From positions 1 to 64,000 of the forward strand of contig CANMVD010000001.1 of NCBI GenBank assembly GCA_947501275.1: a DNA stretch of 64,000 nt, read 5' to 3'. Position 1 is the first letter of the stretch. Every line of letters begins with the position of its first letter. Source of the stretch: an uncultured Tateyamaria sp. Lineage in GTDB: Bacteria; Pseudomonadota; Alphaproteobacteria; Rhodobacterales; Rhodobacteraceae. The position numbers and the translations under genes were made by a program. The notes beneath the pieces are model-generated. The model worked only from the letters and a program-made list of their open reading frames with translations. It did not search any database and had not been told where the DNA came from. This document shows positions 55,244-63,464 of the stretch, one piece after another.

Positions 55244-56188
55244 TTGTCAAATCAACGTGATCATGGCGGGAGAATCGACTCGGCCGTTGCCCGTTTTGGT
55301 GGGAAACGCGCAGACTGGATCGATTTGTCTACCGGTATCAACCCTGTCCCCTACCCCTTCCGCTCCGTGTCTTCGGATGCGTGGACTGCGCTGCCGGATT
55401 TACATGCCCATAAGCAGCTGGTCAGCGCCGCGCGGCGCTTTTGGCAAGTCCCGCAAGAGGCTGCCATCTTCCCCGTCCCCGGTGCTTCCGCTGCCATCGC
55501 TCATATTCCGCGGTTGGCCGAGACAGGGTCAGTGCATATCCCCGGCCCCACCTATAACGAACACGCCGCCGCGTTTTCGGCTCAAGGTTGGAGCGTCACC
55601 GAAAGTGATGCATCCACTGCAAATGCACAGGTCATAGTCCACCCCAACAACCCTACTGGCTATCTGTGGGCTGCGCAGGATCTAGCCGCGCCTTTGCGGA
55701 TCATCGATGAAAGTTTTTGTGACGTAACGCCTGCACACTCGTTGGTGGCTCTGGCGACACAGCCGGGCACGCTCATCCTAAAGAGCTTTGGGAAGTTCTG
55801 GGGGCTGGCCGGTTTGCGGTTGGGTTTTGTGATTGGCGATCCAGAACTCGTGGCTAAACTGGCTGACATTCTGGGGCCCTGGCCTGTATCTGGCATCGCC
55901 TTGGACCTTGGCGCGCAAGCGCTCGAGGATGAGGAATGGGCTGAAACCACGCGCAACCGACTGACCCACGACGCCCGCCGCCTTGATCAGGTTGTAGCGC
56001 AGGCGAATGCGACATTGATCGGCGGAACAACCCTGTTCAGGCTTTACCGAGTGGAGGATGCTGCTGCGTTGCAGACACGGCTTGCGCAACATCACATCTG
56101 GAGCCGGACCTTTCCATACGCGTCCGATTGGATCAGACTTGGCCTTCCTCCCGAAGATGGCTGGCATAGAGTGGAAAATGCGCTGTGA
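55244..56188 (+). CDS. cobD: Threonine-phosphate decarboxylase of cobalamin synthesis
   Basis: The 314-residue product is a PLP aminotransferase-fold enzyme (called CobC in the Pseudomonas naming): DWIDLSTGINPVPYPF, IVHPNNPTGYLW, IIDESFCDVTP and the PLP Lys in LKSFGKFWGLAGLRLGF. It makes aminopropanol phosphate for the cobalamin loop. I chose TTG 55244 because GGGGA lies 6 nt upstream and the product then starts in the family pattern (SNQRDHGG). ATG 55205 is possible without a ribosome-binding site. It overlaps cbiB by 4 nt. Confidence 0.88.
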   Translation: MSNQRDHGGRIDSAVARFGGKRADWIDLSTGINPVPYPFRSVSSDAWTALPDLHAHKQLVSAARRFWQVPQEAAIFPVPGASAAIAHIPRLAETGSVHIPGPTYNEHAAAFSAQGWSVTESDASTANAQVIVHPNNPTGYLWAAQDLAAPLRIIDESFCDVTPAHSLVALATQPGTLILKSFGKFWGLAGLRLGFVIGDPELVAKLADILGPWPVSGIALDLGAQALEDEEWAETTRNRLTHDARRLDQVVAQANATLIGGTTLFRLYRVEDAAALQTRLAQHHIWSRTFPYASDWIRLGLPPEDGWHRVENAL

Positions 56189-57105
56189 ACCAGGCATTGC
56201 TTCTCATTCTCGCCCTTGGATTGGATGCCCTGCTGGGCGAGCCTAAGTGGCTTTGGGCGCGGCTGCCGCATCCGGCAGTTGTGATGGGGCGCGCGGTTGG
56301 CTGGCTGGACAAGCGGCTGAACCGACCGCCCTTTGCCAAGGGGCTGGGGATTGTCGCAATGTGTGTTCTGATGCTTGGAGCCGGTGGCATTGGCTGGCTT
56401 GTCACCCAAGCCGGCTGGGTCGTGACAGTTGGCGCCGCGGCGATCCTTTTGGCGCACCGATCCTTGGTGGAACATGTTGGCGGCGTTGCCTCAGGGCTCC
56501 GGCTGTCACCTCAAGCCGGGCGCACCGCAGTTGCTCACATCGTCAGCCGCGACGTAACCCATGCCTCCCCCTCATCGGTCACGCGATCGGCCATCGAAAG
56601 CCTGTCGGAGAATTTCAGCGACGGGGTGATTGCGCCTGCATTCTGGTTTCTGGTCGCAGGATTACCAGGCATTGCGATCTATAAAGTGGTCAATACAGCA
56701 GACAGCATGATTGGCTATCTCACGCCACGGCATGCGGCTTTTGGTTGGGCTTCGGCACGCTGCGATGACCTGTTGAACCTTATCCCGGCGCGGATATGCG
56801 CATCGCTGATCGCGTTGGCGGGCGGGGTTGTGCACCGATGGGGCAGTATCCGTACAGACGCGGCACAGCACCGCTCGCCCAATGCGGGTTGGCCCGAAGC
56901 CGCGATGGCCCAAGCCCTTGGCATCGCACTGGCCGGGCCGCGCAGCTATCACGGCCACACGCAAGACCTCGCATGGGTCAACGGCGCAGCGCGGCGCGAC
57001 CTCATTGCCACGGACATTGACGCAGCCCTCGCAATCATCTGGAAAGCATGGCAAATCAGCCTTGGCGTCTTGGCCATCTTGGGAGCGATCATATGGGTTT
57101 TCTGA
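56185..57105 (+). CDS. cbiB: Adenosylcobinamide-phosphate synthase CbiB
   Basis: The 306-residue product has the CbiB signature (LALGLDALLGEPKWLWARLPHPAVVMGRAVGWLDKRLNRP, read as LDALLGEP and HPVV-type HPAVVMGR), about five membrane helices, and NTADSMIGYLTPRHAAFGWASARCDDLLNLIPAR. It joins adenosylcobyric acid with the aminopropanol phosphate made by the upstream gene. The start is GTG 56185, which overlaps the cobD stop (GTGA). The lytic transglycosylase gene overlaps its end by 13 nt. Confidence 0.95.
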   Translation: MNQALLLILALGLDALLGEPKWLWARLPHPAVVMGRAVGWLDKRLNRPPFAKGLGIVAMCVLMLGAGGIGWLVTQAGWVVTVGAAAILLAHRSLVEHVGGVASGLRLSPQAGRTAVAHIVSRDVTHASPSSVTRSAIESLSENFSDGVIAPAFWFLVAGLPGIAIYKVVNTADSMIGYLTPRHAAFGWASARCDDLLNLIPARICASLIALAGGVVHRWGSIRTDAAQHRSPNAGWPEAAMAQALGIALAGPRSYHGHTQDLAWVNGAARRDLIATDIDAALAIIWKAWQISLGVLAILGAIIWVF

Positions 57106-58265
57106 AACATCTGGCCTTGGCTCTGTGCCTGAGCAGCGCACCTATGGCGGCCATGGCGCAATGCGGTGGGTCTTTTTCCAGTTTCAAAGACGGATTGGTG
57201 CGCGATGCCGCGCGCAACGGCGTGGACACACAGACAGCGCAACGCTTTTTGGCGGGCGTGCGACAAGATCCTGCGGTGTTGCGGGCAGACCGGGCGCAAG
57301 GTGTTTTTCAACGCCCCTTCATCGACTTCTCGCGTCGCCTGATTTCGCAAAATCGGATCAACGCGGGCCGCGCAAAGGCCCGCCAGTTTGACAGCACATT
57401 TGATCGTATCGAACAGCGCTACGGGCTGGATCGCAACGTGCTGCTGGCCTTCTGGGCGTTCGAAACGGATTACGGTGCGTTTCAGGGCGATTTCAACACC
57501 GCCAACGCATTGGTCACACTGGCCCATGACTGCCGCCGCCCGGAACTGTTCCGCCCACAAGTCTTTGCCGCGATGCAGCTCTTTTCCCAAGAGGCATTCG
57601 ACCCGGCACGCACTACAGGGGCCTGGGCCGGAGAAATCGGCATGGTCCAGATGTTGCCCGGCGATATCCTTGAAAATGGGGTGGATGGTGATGGCGACGG
57701 GGCAGTGCGCCTCAAATCATCGGCCCCCGATGCGCTGATGTCCGGCGGCAAGATGCTACAACACTTTGGCTGGCGCGCGGGCGAGCCATGGCTGCAAGAG
57801 GTCACTGTCCCCGCCCAGATGGACTGGAGCCTCAGCGGTCTCGCCACCAAGCGCAGCGTTTCAGAATGGCAAAAGCTGGGGGTACGTGCGCGTTCCGGCA
57901 CATTGGCCAACCTGCCCGCGTCGCTGATCCTGCCGCAAGGTCGCAAGGGCCCAGCCTTTCTCGCCTATCCAAATTTCGATGTGTACTTCGAATGGAACCA
58001 GTCCTTTACCTACGTATTGACGGCCGCCTATTTCGCCACGCGGCTGGCAGGCGCACAGGTTTATGACGCAGGCAACCCGGATGCCGGCCTTGGCCCTGAC
58101 CAGATGAAGGCGCTGCAAAAGCGTCTGCAACAGCGCGGCTACAATGTGGGCAAGATCGACGGTATTCTCGGCGCGGGGACCCGCGCGGCCGTGCAGGCCG
58201 AACAAAAACGGCTTGGCTTGCCTGCGGACGCATGGCCGACAGCCGCGTTGCTGAACCGTCTTTAG
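57093..58265 (+). CDS. Lytic murein transglycosylase, MltB family
   Basis: The 390-residue product has a signal peptide (about 1-24, SSAPMAAMAQ), the SLT-type catalytic region (LLAFWAFETDYGAFQGDFNT with the catalytic Glu) and a C-terminal peptidoglycan-binding domain (MKALQKRLQQRGYNVGKIDGILGAGTRAAVQAEQKRLGL, read in parts). It cuts glycan strands in the cell wall. MltB-type proteins usually have a lipobox; here AQC follows the signal, so the Cys may be lipidated. ATG 57093 fits the signal sequence. It overlaps cbiB but its job is not linked. Confidence 0.9.
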   Translation: MGFLKHLALALCLSSAPMAAMAQCGGSFSSFKDGLVRDAARNGVDTQTAQRFLAGVRQDPAVLRADRAQGVFQRPFIDFSRRLISQNRINAGRAKARQFDSTFDRIEQRYGLDRNVLLAFWAFETDYGAFQGDFNTANALVTLAHDCRRPELFRPQVFAAMQLFSQEAFDPARTTGAWAGEIGMVQMLPGDILENGVDGDGDGAVRLKSSAPDALMSGGKMLQHFGWRAGEPWLQEVTVPAQMDWSLSGLATKRSVSEWQKLGVRARSGTLANLPASLILPQGRKGPAFLAYPNFDVYFEWNQSFTYVLTAAYFATRLAGAQVYDAGNPDAGLGPDQMKALQKRLQQRGYNVGKIDGILGAGTRAAVQAEQKRLGLPADAWPTAALLNRL

Positions 58266-58364
58266 GGGCAAGCGACGCCTGCACCTTGACCACGTGGCGC
58301 AATATGCAACGATTGGGAAAAAACGCAGTCTGCAGCAGAACGTGAGCCCTACACCAACTTGGCC

Positions 58365-61300
58365 TTATGCCACCAGCGTCTCGGCTTTTTTCAGATCAAC
58401 CGACACAAGCTGGCTTACGCCCTGCTCGGCCATGGTTACGCCGAACAAGCGGTCCATGCGGGCCATCGTCACTGCATGGTGCGTGATGATCAGGAACCGG
58501 GTATCGGTGCGGCGACACATCTCGTCCAGTAGATCGCAAAAGCGCGTGACGTTGGCATCGTCGAGGGGCGCATCAACCTCGTCCAGCACACAGATCGGGG
58601 CTGGATTGGCAAGGAACACAGCAAAAATCAGCGCCATCGCGGTCAGGGTCTGCTCTCCCCCGCTGAGCAGCGACAGGGTCGACAGTTTCTTGCCGGGCGG
58701 TTGGCACATGATCTCAAGGCCTGCCTCCAGAGGGTCGTCACTTTCGACCATGACAAGGTTCGCCTCGCCGCCCCCAAACAGATGGGTAAAGAGCAACGAG
58801 AAGTTCGAATTGACCTGCTCAAAGGCGGTCAGCAAACGCTCCCGGCCTTCGCGGTTCAGACTGGAAATGCCACTGCGCAGGGTCTTGATGGCTTCCTCGA
58901 GATCGGCCTTTTCGCTGACCAACGTGTCGTGTTCGACCTGCACCTCCTTGGCGTCTTCTTCGGCGCGCAGGTTGACGGCCCCCAACGCATCACGCTGACG
59001 TTTCAGTCGGTTGACCTCGGTCTCCAAGGCTTCGACCCCCGGCATCGCATCCGGGGTCACATCCAGCGCCGTCAACAACTGGTTAGGTGTCATCTGTTGA
59101 TCATCCGCAATGCGCTCGGCGGCCGCCAACACCGTTTCGCGGGCCGCTTCTGCGCGGGCTTCGGAGCGGGCCCGCGCCTCTCGCGCCTCTGACGCGGTGC
59201 GCTCCGCATCGCGTTCTTCCTGGGTGGCGGTGCGCAAAGCCCCTTCCGCCACACTCAACGCATCGCTGGCCTGAGCCTTGCGGGCTTCAGCGCGCGCAAT
59301 CTCTGCACTCAGGGTTTCGCGCGTCGCAGCCAATTCAGAGGGCAAAGCCTCGGCGACCTGCAACTCTGCCTCGGACGTGTTCTTGCGCTCGGTCAGTTCC
59401 GCAGTACGTCGTTCCGCAGTTTCCAACCGATGTTTCCAGCCACTGACTTCCTTGGTGATCTCTTGGGCGCGCTTCAAACGGGCCTCTCCGGTGCGGCGCA
59501 AATCATCATGAGCTGAACGGCGCGACATCATGGTGATACGGGCGGCCTCGACCGTCATGCGAACGTCTTCGATTTCCGCGCGGGCCGCATCCAGATCCGG
59601 CAGATCAGCCAAGGCGCTTTCCGCCTCGGTGACCCGTGCACGGGCGGCCATCGCATCCTCTTCGTGACGGCTGACCGCAAGCCCCAGCGATTCAAGGCGA
59701 CCTTGCGCCAAGTTGCGATCTGCCTCGGCCCGGCTGAGGGAACGGGCCGCATTGGCCACCATCGCATCTGCTTCGCGACGCGCCGCGCGGGCCTGCTTGT
59801 CGGCTTCGGTCAGTTCGGCCATGCGGGCCGTCAACGCTTCATGCGCCTGACGCGCGCCATCGGCGCGGGAAGTTGCGCGCTCCAGAGATTGCTTGAGTTC
59901 CTCAAGACGGTTGAGTTGCTGCAAACGCAGGGCTGCCGCGCTTGGTGCGTCCTCTGCCCAGGCACGAAACCCATCCCACCGCCATAAATCGCCTTCCGGT
60001 GACACAAGACGCTGGCCCGGACGCAACAGCGGCTGCAAACGCATCGCGTCATCAGCGTCAACGAGGCCGATCTGGCTCATCCGGCGCATCAGCACATCCG
60101 GCACCGACACGTGCTGCGTCAGCGGTGTGACACCTCCGGGCAGGGGTTGCGCATCCGTATAGGACGGCAACAGCGCCCAGCCCGATGGGCCATCTGCATC
60201 CACCTCAGGCGCGCGCAGATCATCCGCCAAGGCCGCACCCAGCGCCTTTTCAAATCCCTGCTGCACCTGCAACCGATCCAGAATCTGACCGCCCTCGGCT
60301 GTGTCGCGTTCCACCAGCTTGGCCAAGGCACCCGCCTCGGCTCGCAGGGCATTCATCTCACCTTCGGCTTCCGAACGTTCACCACGGGCATCCGCCTCGC
60401 GAGCTTGTGTGGCTGCGCGAGCCTCTTCAGCCGCGAGCAAGGCCGCATCAGCACGCGCCGCCGTCTCTTCGGCCTGCACCATAGCGGCCTCGGCAGCCTT
60501 CAGATCCACCCCGGACTGCTCCAGGGCCGACTGGCTCGCCTCAACAGCCACACGGGCCTTTTCCGCCTCAGCTTCGGATTTGGTTTCCACCGTCCTGCTG
60601 TCTTCCAGCAAACGCTGGGCCGATCCGTGACGGGCGGCCAATCGGGCTACGTCCTCTGTCCGTTCGGATTGATCTTCCTCTCGGGCCTGGAGCACCTGTG
60701 CCGCCTCTCGTGCACCCGCCGCAGCCTCATCCAACAACCCCTGATGACCTTCCGAAGCCTTCGCGATCTCGCCTGCTTCCCACTCCAATCGCTCAATCGT
60801 CTCGCCCGCATCGCGGTTCAACCCGCCTTCGCGTTCGATATCATGGGCCAGTTGGGAGATGCGGCCCTGCAAAGTCTCGATAGACTGTGCGGCCTGACGT
60901 TCCTGATCGCTCAGCGTGTCGCGCTGCACGGCCAAGCGCTGCAATACCGCTGCAGCGATGGCTTCTTCTTCGCGCAACGGGGGCAACGCATCTTCAGCGG
61001 CCACGCGCGCCTTGGCAGAAACCTGCACAGCCGTTTCTGCCTGCGCAGCAGCGCTGACACGAATCCGCAATTCATCCTCAGCCGCACCGCGCGCCTCATC
61101 TGCTTCGCGCCAGCGGCGGTACAGCAACTGCCCCTCAGCCGCACGCAGGCCATCGCCAATCTCGCGATACCGGGCCGCTTGCCGTGCCTGACGAGCCAGT
61201 TGAGCCAATTGCGCCGCCAATTGCTCAATCACATCATCTACGCGGGCGAGATTCTGCTCCGCTCCCTTCAGTTTCAGTTCCGCCTCATGGCGACGTTGAT

Positions 61301-61820
61301 ACAGGCCGGAAATCCCCGCAGCCTCTTCCAGAATGCGGCGGCGGTTCTTGGGCTTGGCGTTGATCAACTCCGCAATCTGACCCTGACGGACCAGAGCCGG
61401 CGAATGCGCACCTGTCGAGGCATCCGCAAACAGCATCTGCACATCGCGCGCGCGCACATCCTTGCTGTTCGTCTTGTAGGCGCTGCCCACATCGCGGGTG
61501 ATGCGGCGGACAATCTCCAACGTATCGGAATCGTTGAACCCGGCCGGGGCCAGCCGCTCGGAATTGTCCATATGAAGGCTGACTTCGGCAAAGTTCCGGG
61601 CAGGCCGCGTTGCCGCACCGGCAAAAATGACATCCTCCATGCCCCCGCCCCGCATTGCCGTAGGGCGGTTCTCGCCCATAACCCAACGCAACGCTTCCAG
61701 CAGGTTCGACTTGCCGCACCCGTTGGGGCCGACAACGCCGGTCAGACCATCCGCAATGATCAAATCGGTTGGATCCACAAAGGATTTAAAGCCCGTCAGT
61801 CTGAGTTTGGAAAACCGCAA
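58365..61820 (-). CDS. smc: Chromosome segregation protein SMC
   Basis: The 1151-residue product starts with RFSKLRLTGFKSFVDPTDLI and Walker A GPNGCGKSN (about 31-39), has long coiled coils, a hinge near the middle (AGQ/RLVSPEGDLWRWDGF region), and the C-terminal signature LLSGGEQTLTAMALIFAVF with Walker B PICVLDEVDAPLDD. It organises and segregates the chromosome as a dimer with ScpA and ScpB. I start it at TTG 61820 (AGG 9 nt upstream) because it gives the family N-terminus; ATG 61856 adds 12 non-homologous residues. An apparent 601-codon open frame on the other strand is a shadow. Confidence 0.95.
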   Translation of the reverse strand: MRFSKLRLTGFKSFVDPTDLIIADGLTGVVGPNGCGKSNLLEALRWVMGENRPTAMRGGGMEDVIFAGAATRPARNFAEVSLHMDNSERLAPAGFNDSDTLEIVRRITRDVGSAYKTNSKDVRARDVQMLFADASTGAHSPALVRQGQIAELINAKPKNRRRILEEAAGISGLYQRRHEAELKLKGAEQNLARVDDVIEQLAAQLAQLARQARQAARYREIGDGLRAAEGQLLYRRWREADEARGAAEDELRIRVSAAAQAETAVQVSAKARVAAEDALPPLREEEAIAAAVLQRLAVQRDTLSDQERQAAQSIETLQGRISQLAHDIEREGGLNRDAGETIERLEWEAGEIAKASEGHQGLLDEAAAGAREAAQVLQAREEDQSERTEDVARLAARHGSAQRLLEDSRTVETKSEAEAEKARVAVEASQSALEQSGVDLKAAEAAMVQAEETAARADAALLAAEEARAATQAREADARGERSEAEGEMNALRAEAGALAKLVERDTAEGGQILDRLQVQQGFEKALGAALADDLRAPEVDADGPSGWALLPSYTDAQPLPGGVTPLTQHVSVPDVLMRRMSQIGLVDADDAMRLQPLLRPGQRLVSPEGDLWRWDGFRAWAEDAPSAAALRLQQLNRLEELKQSLERATSRADGARQAHEALTARMAELTEADKQARAARREADAMVANAARSLSRAEADRNLAQGRLESLGLAVSRHEEDAMAARARVTEAESALADLPDLDAARAEIEDVRMTVEAARITMMSRRSAHDDLRRTGEARLKRAQEITKEVSGWKHRLETAERRTAELTERKNTSEAELQVAEALPSELAATRETLSAEIARAEARKAQASDALSVAEGALRTATQEERDAERTASEAREARARSEARAEAARETVLAAAERIADDQQMTPNQLLTALDVTPDAMPGVEALETEVNRLKRQRDALGAVNLRAEEDAKEVQVEHDTLVSEKADLEEAIKTLRSGISSLNREGRERLLTAFEQVNSNFSLLFTHLFGGGEANLVMVESDDPLEAGLEIMCQPPGKKLSTLSLLSGGEQTLTAMALIFAVFLANPAPICVLDEVDAPLDDANVTRFCDLLDEMCRRTDTRFLIITHHAVTMARMDRLFGVTMAEQGVSQLVSVDLKKAETLVA

Positions 61821-61946
61821 ATGGATGTACCTGCCATGAGTCTCTACGGGCCACATGGTGCGAGACGGGCAGGCACAGAGTCAACGGTCAGGCCCCACAA
61901 TCGGGGGGAAGGCTGACGTTATCCACAAGATATTGCGGTTTGTCGC

Positions 61947-62348
61947 CTAAATCAAAGTGCAGTCGAGGTCCAAAACCAGCTCGTTTGTGGCTGGACTGAC
62001 ATAACTGTCAAGGGTCAGGCACTCGTATTCACCCTGTGGTTTCAAACGATCAATGAGCGGCCCTCCGTCTCCGCAATCAAGGATGCCGGTGGCAAGAGCC
62101 TGATCGCCCCGCACCTCCTTGACCTTGCAGCCGCTTACCATCTCCATGGCCATGCCCGCGCGGTCTCTGATGGGACCAAAGCGCGGCGCATATTGAGCAT
62201 TGGTGCGAATGGCTTCGGCCAAATCGCCATTGACCCGCACGTCAAACGTGGATCCCTCAATGGTCACCGTCGTTGCCGGAAGCCCGCGGAAATGCGGGCC
62301 AGCAGTGTTGCAGCCAACCAACAGCATAAAAAGCACAAGATACCTCAT
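61947..62348 (-). CDS. Small lipoprotein-like hypothetical protein
   Basis: The 133-residue product starts MRYLVLFMLLVGCNTAGP, a short lipoprotein signal with Cys at about 13. The rest is soluble with two Cys pairs possible (SGCKVKEV, ILDCGDGG, ECLTLD, LDCTLI), so one or more disulfides may form. I do not recognise a family. It is divergent from the GntR gene over 124 nt that contains a CtrA-like site. Confidence 0.65.
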   Translation of the reverse strand: MRYLVLFMLLVGCNTAGPHFRGLPATTVTIEGSTFDVRVNGDLAEAIRTNAQYAPRFGPIRDRAGMAMEMVSGCKVKEVRGDQALATGILDCGDGGPLIDRLKPQGEYECLTLDSYVSPATNELVLDLDCTLI

Positions 62349-62371
62349 AGGGGCATGTCACTGCAGATTGG

Positions 62372-62386
62372 TTAATGGGAACTTAA
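62372..62386. promoter_or_regulatory. CtrA-like site TTAA-N7-TTAA
   Basis: The bases at 62372-62386 read TTAATGGGAACTTAA, matching the CtrA consensus TTAA-N7-TTAA, with a following C as in many sites. It lies between the lipoprotein start (62348, minus) and the GntR start (62473, plus), so it could act on either. A TGGT and ACCA pair 11 nt apart (from about 62428) is also in this gap. Confidence 0.5.
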
Positions 62387-62472
62387 CGTCGCAAGGATGG
62401 TCGGGATCATTGCGCCCGGGACACACTGGTCATATGATTTTACCAATTCCCACCGTCACACCCGGACCGATC

Positions 62473-63240
62473 ATGCCCTTCCGCCCCGTTCAGCCCGAAA
62501 AACTCTCTGCCGCTGTGATCAGACAAATCGAGCAACTGGTGTTGCGTGGAATCTTGCGACCCGGCGAACGACTGCCACCAGAACGCGACCTTGCAGAACG
62601 GCTGGGCGTGTCGCGGCCATCTCTGCGGGATGCGATTGGGCACCTGCAAGACATCGGCCTGCTCAGCGCACGGCCCGGTGCAGGGATATTTGTGGCCGAC
62701 GTGTTGGGCAGCGCCTTTGCGCCCGCGCTCACACAACTGTTTGCGCGCCATGATGAAGCGGTGTTCGACTACCTCAGCTTTCGGCGTGACATGGAGGGGC
62801 TTGCTGCGGATCGCGCAGCCCGGCTCGGCTCAGATACAGATCTGGCTGTGGTGCAGGCTGTTTTCGAAAAGATGGAGGGCGCGCACCCCAAACGTAACGC
62901 GGACGAAGAAGCGCAACTGGATGCGCAATTCCACATGGCCATTATCGAAGCAAGTCACAACGTGATCATGCTGCACATGATGCGTTCCATGTATCAATTG
63001 CTGCGCGAAGGGGTCTTCTACAACCGGCAGGTGATGTTCAAACAACGCACAACCAGACAGGCTCTGCTGGACCAACACCGCGCCATCAACGACGCATTGC
63101 AAGCCCGCGATGGTCAGGCAGCGCGCAGCGCCGTTCACACCCACCTCGATTATGTGGAACGGGCCATGCGCGACCACCAAAAAGCCGAGCGAAACGAAGA
63201 TGTTGCACGACAGCGGCTGGACCACGAAACAAACGGCTAA
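62473..63240 (+). CDS. GntR/FadR-family transcriptional regulator
   Basis: The 255-residue product has a GntR winged helix (AAVIRQIEQLVLRGILRPGERLPPERDLAERLGVSRPSLRDAI, in parts) and a helical FCD domain with metal-type His residues (AQFHMAIIEASHN and DQHRAINDALQARD). It resembles PdhR/LldR-type regulators of organic-acid metabolism. ATG 62473 gives the PFRPVQPEKL start; another ATG at 62434 is in frame. Effector unknown. Confidence 0.92.
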   Translation: MPFRPVQPEKLSAAVIRQIEQLVLRGILRPGERLPPERDLAERLGVSRPSLRDAIGHLQDIGLLSARPGAGIFVADVLGSAFAPALTQLFARHDEAVFDYLSFRRDMEGLAADRAARLGSDTDLAVVQAVFEKMEGAHPKRNADEEAQLDAQFHMAIIEASHNVIMLHMMRSMYQLLREGVFYNRQVMFKQRTTRQALLDQHRAINDALQARDGQAARSAVHTHLDYVERAMRDHQKAERNEDVARQRLDHETNG

Positions 63241-63319
63241 AAACAGTCTTCCAAACCGCAACGGACCCTTACGGCCAAATCGCTACGCGCACCCGTTTCT
63301 TCTGACCCAAAATACCACG

Positions 63320-63386
63320 GGGGCCGCGCGCAGCGCCGGGGGCAGAGCCCCCCTCTTCTCTTGAAAAAGAGTGCGGCGCAAGCCGC
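63320..63386. other. GC-rich series of short hairpins
   Basis: Between the GntR stop and the ATP synthase terminator are consecutive stems: GGGGGC-AGA-GCCCCC (63338-63352), CTCTT with AAGAG (63353-63371), and GCGGC-GCAA-GCCGC (63373-63386), the last with a GNRA-type tetraloop. This resembles the intergenic repeat elements common in Rhodobacterales. I see only one copy in this window, so I cannot confirm a repeat. Confidence 0.4.
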
Positions 63387-63410
63387 TCCATTTGGCAACA
63401 TTTCCAAACA

Positions 63411-63440
63411 AAAAACCCCGGCCAAAGGGGCCGGGGTTTT
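63411..63440 (-). terminator. Rho-independent terminator of the ATP synthase operon
   Basis: A 12-bp stem AAAACCCCGGCC with GGCCGGGGTTTT encloses a 5-nt loop. On the minus strand it is followed by a T run, so it ends the atp transcript that runs leftwards. It may also stop plus-strand transcripts from the GntR gene. Confidence 0.88.
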
Positions 63441-63464
63441 CCAAATCATACTGTCAGCAAAAGA

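Noticed and set aside
60111-61916. 601-codon open frame on the plus strand
   Set aside because: It is fully antisense to smc, whose motifs and coiled coils are certain. The product is rich in Leu, Arg and Gly from codon bias and has no ribosome-binding site or known domain.
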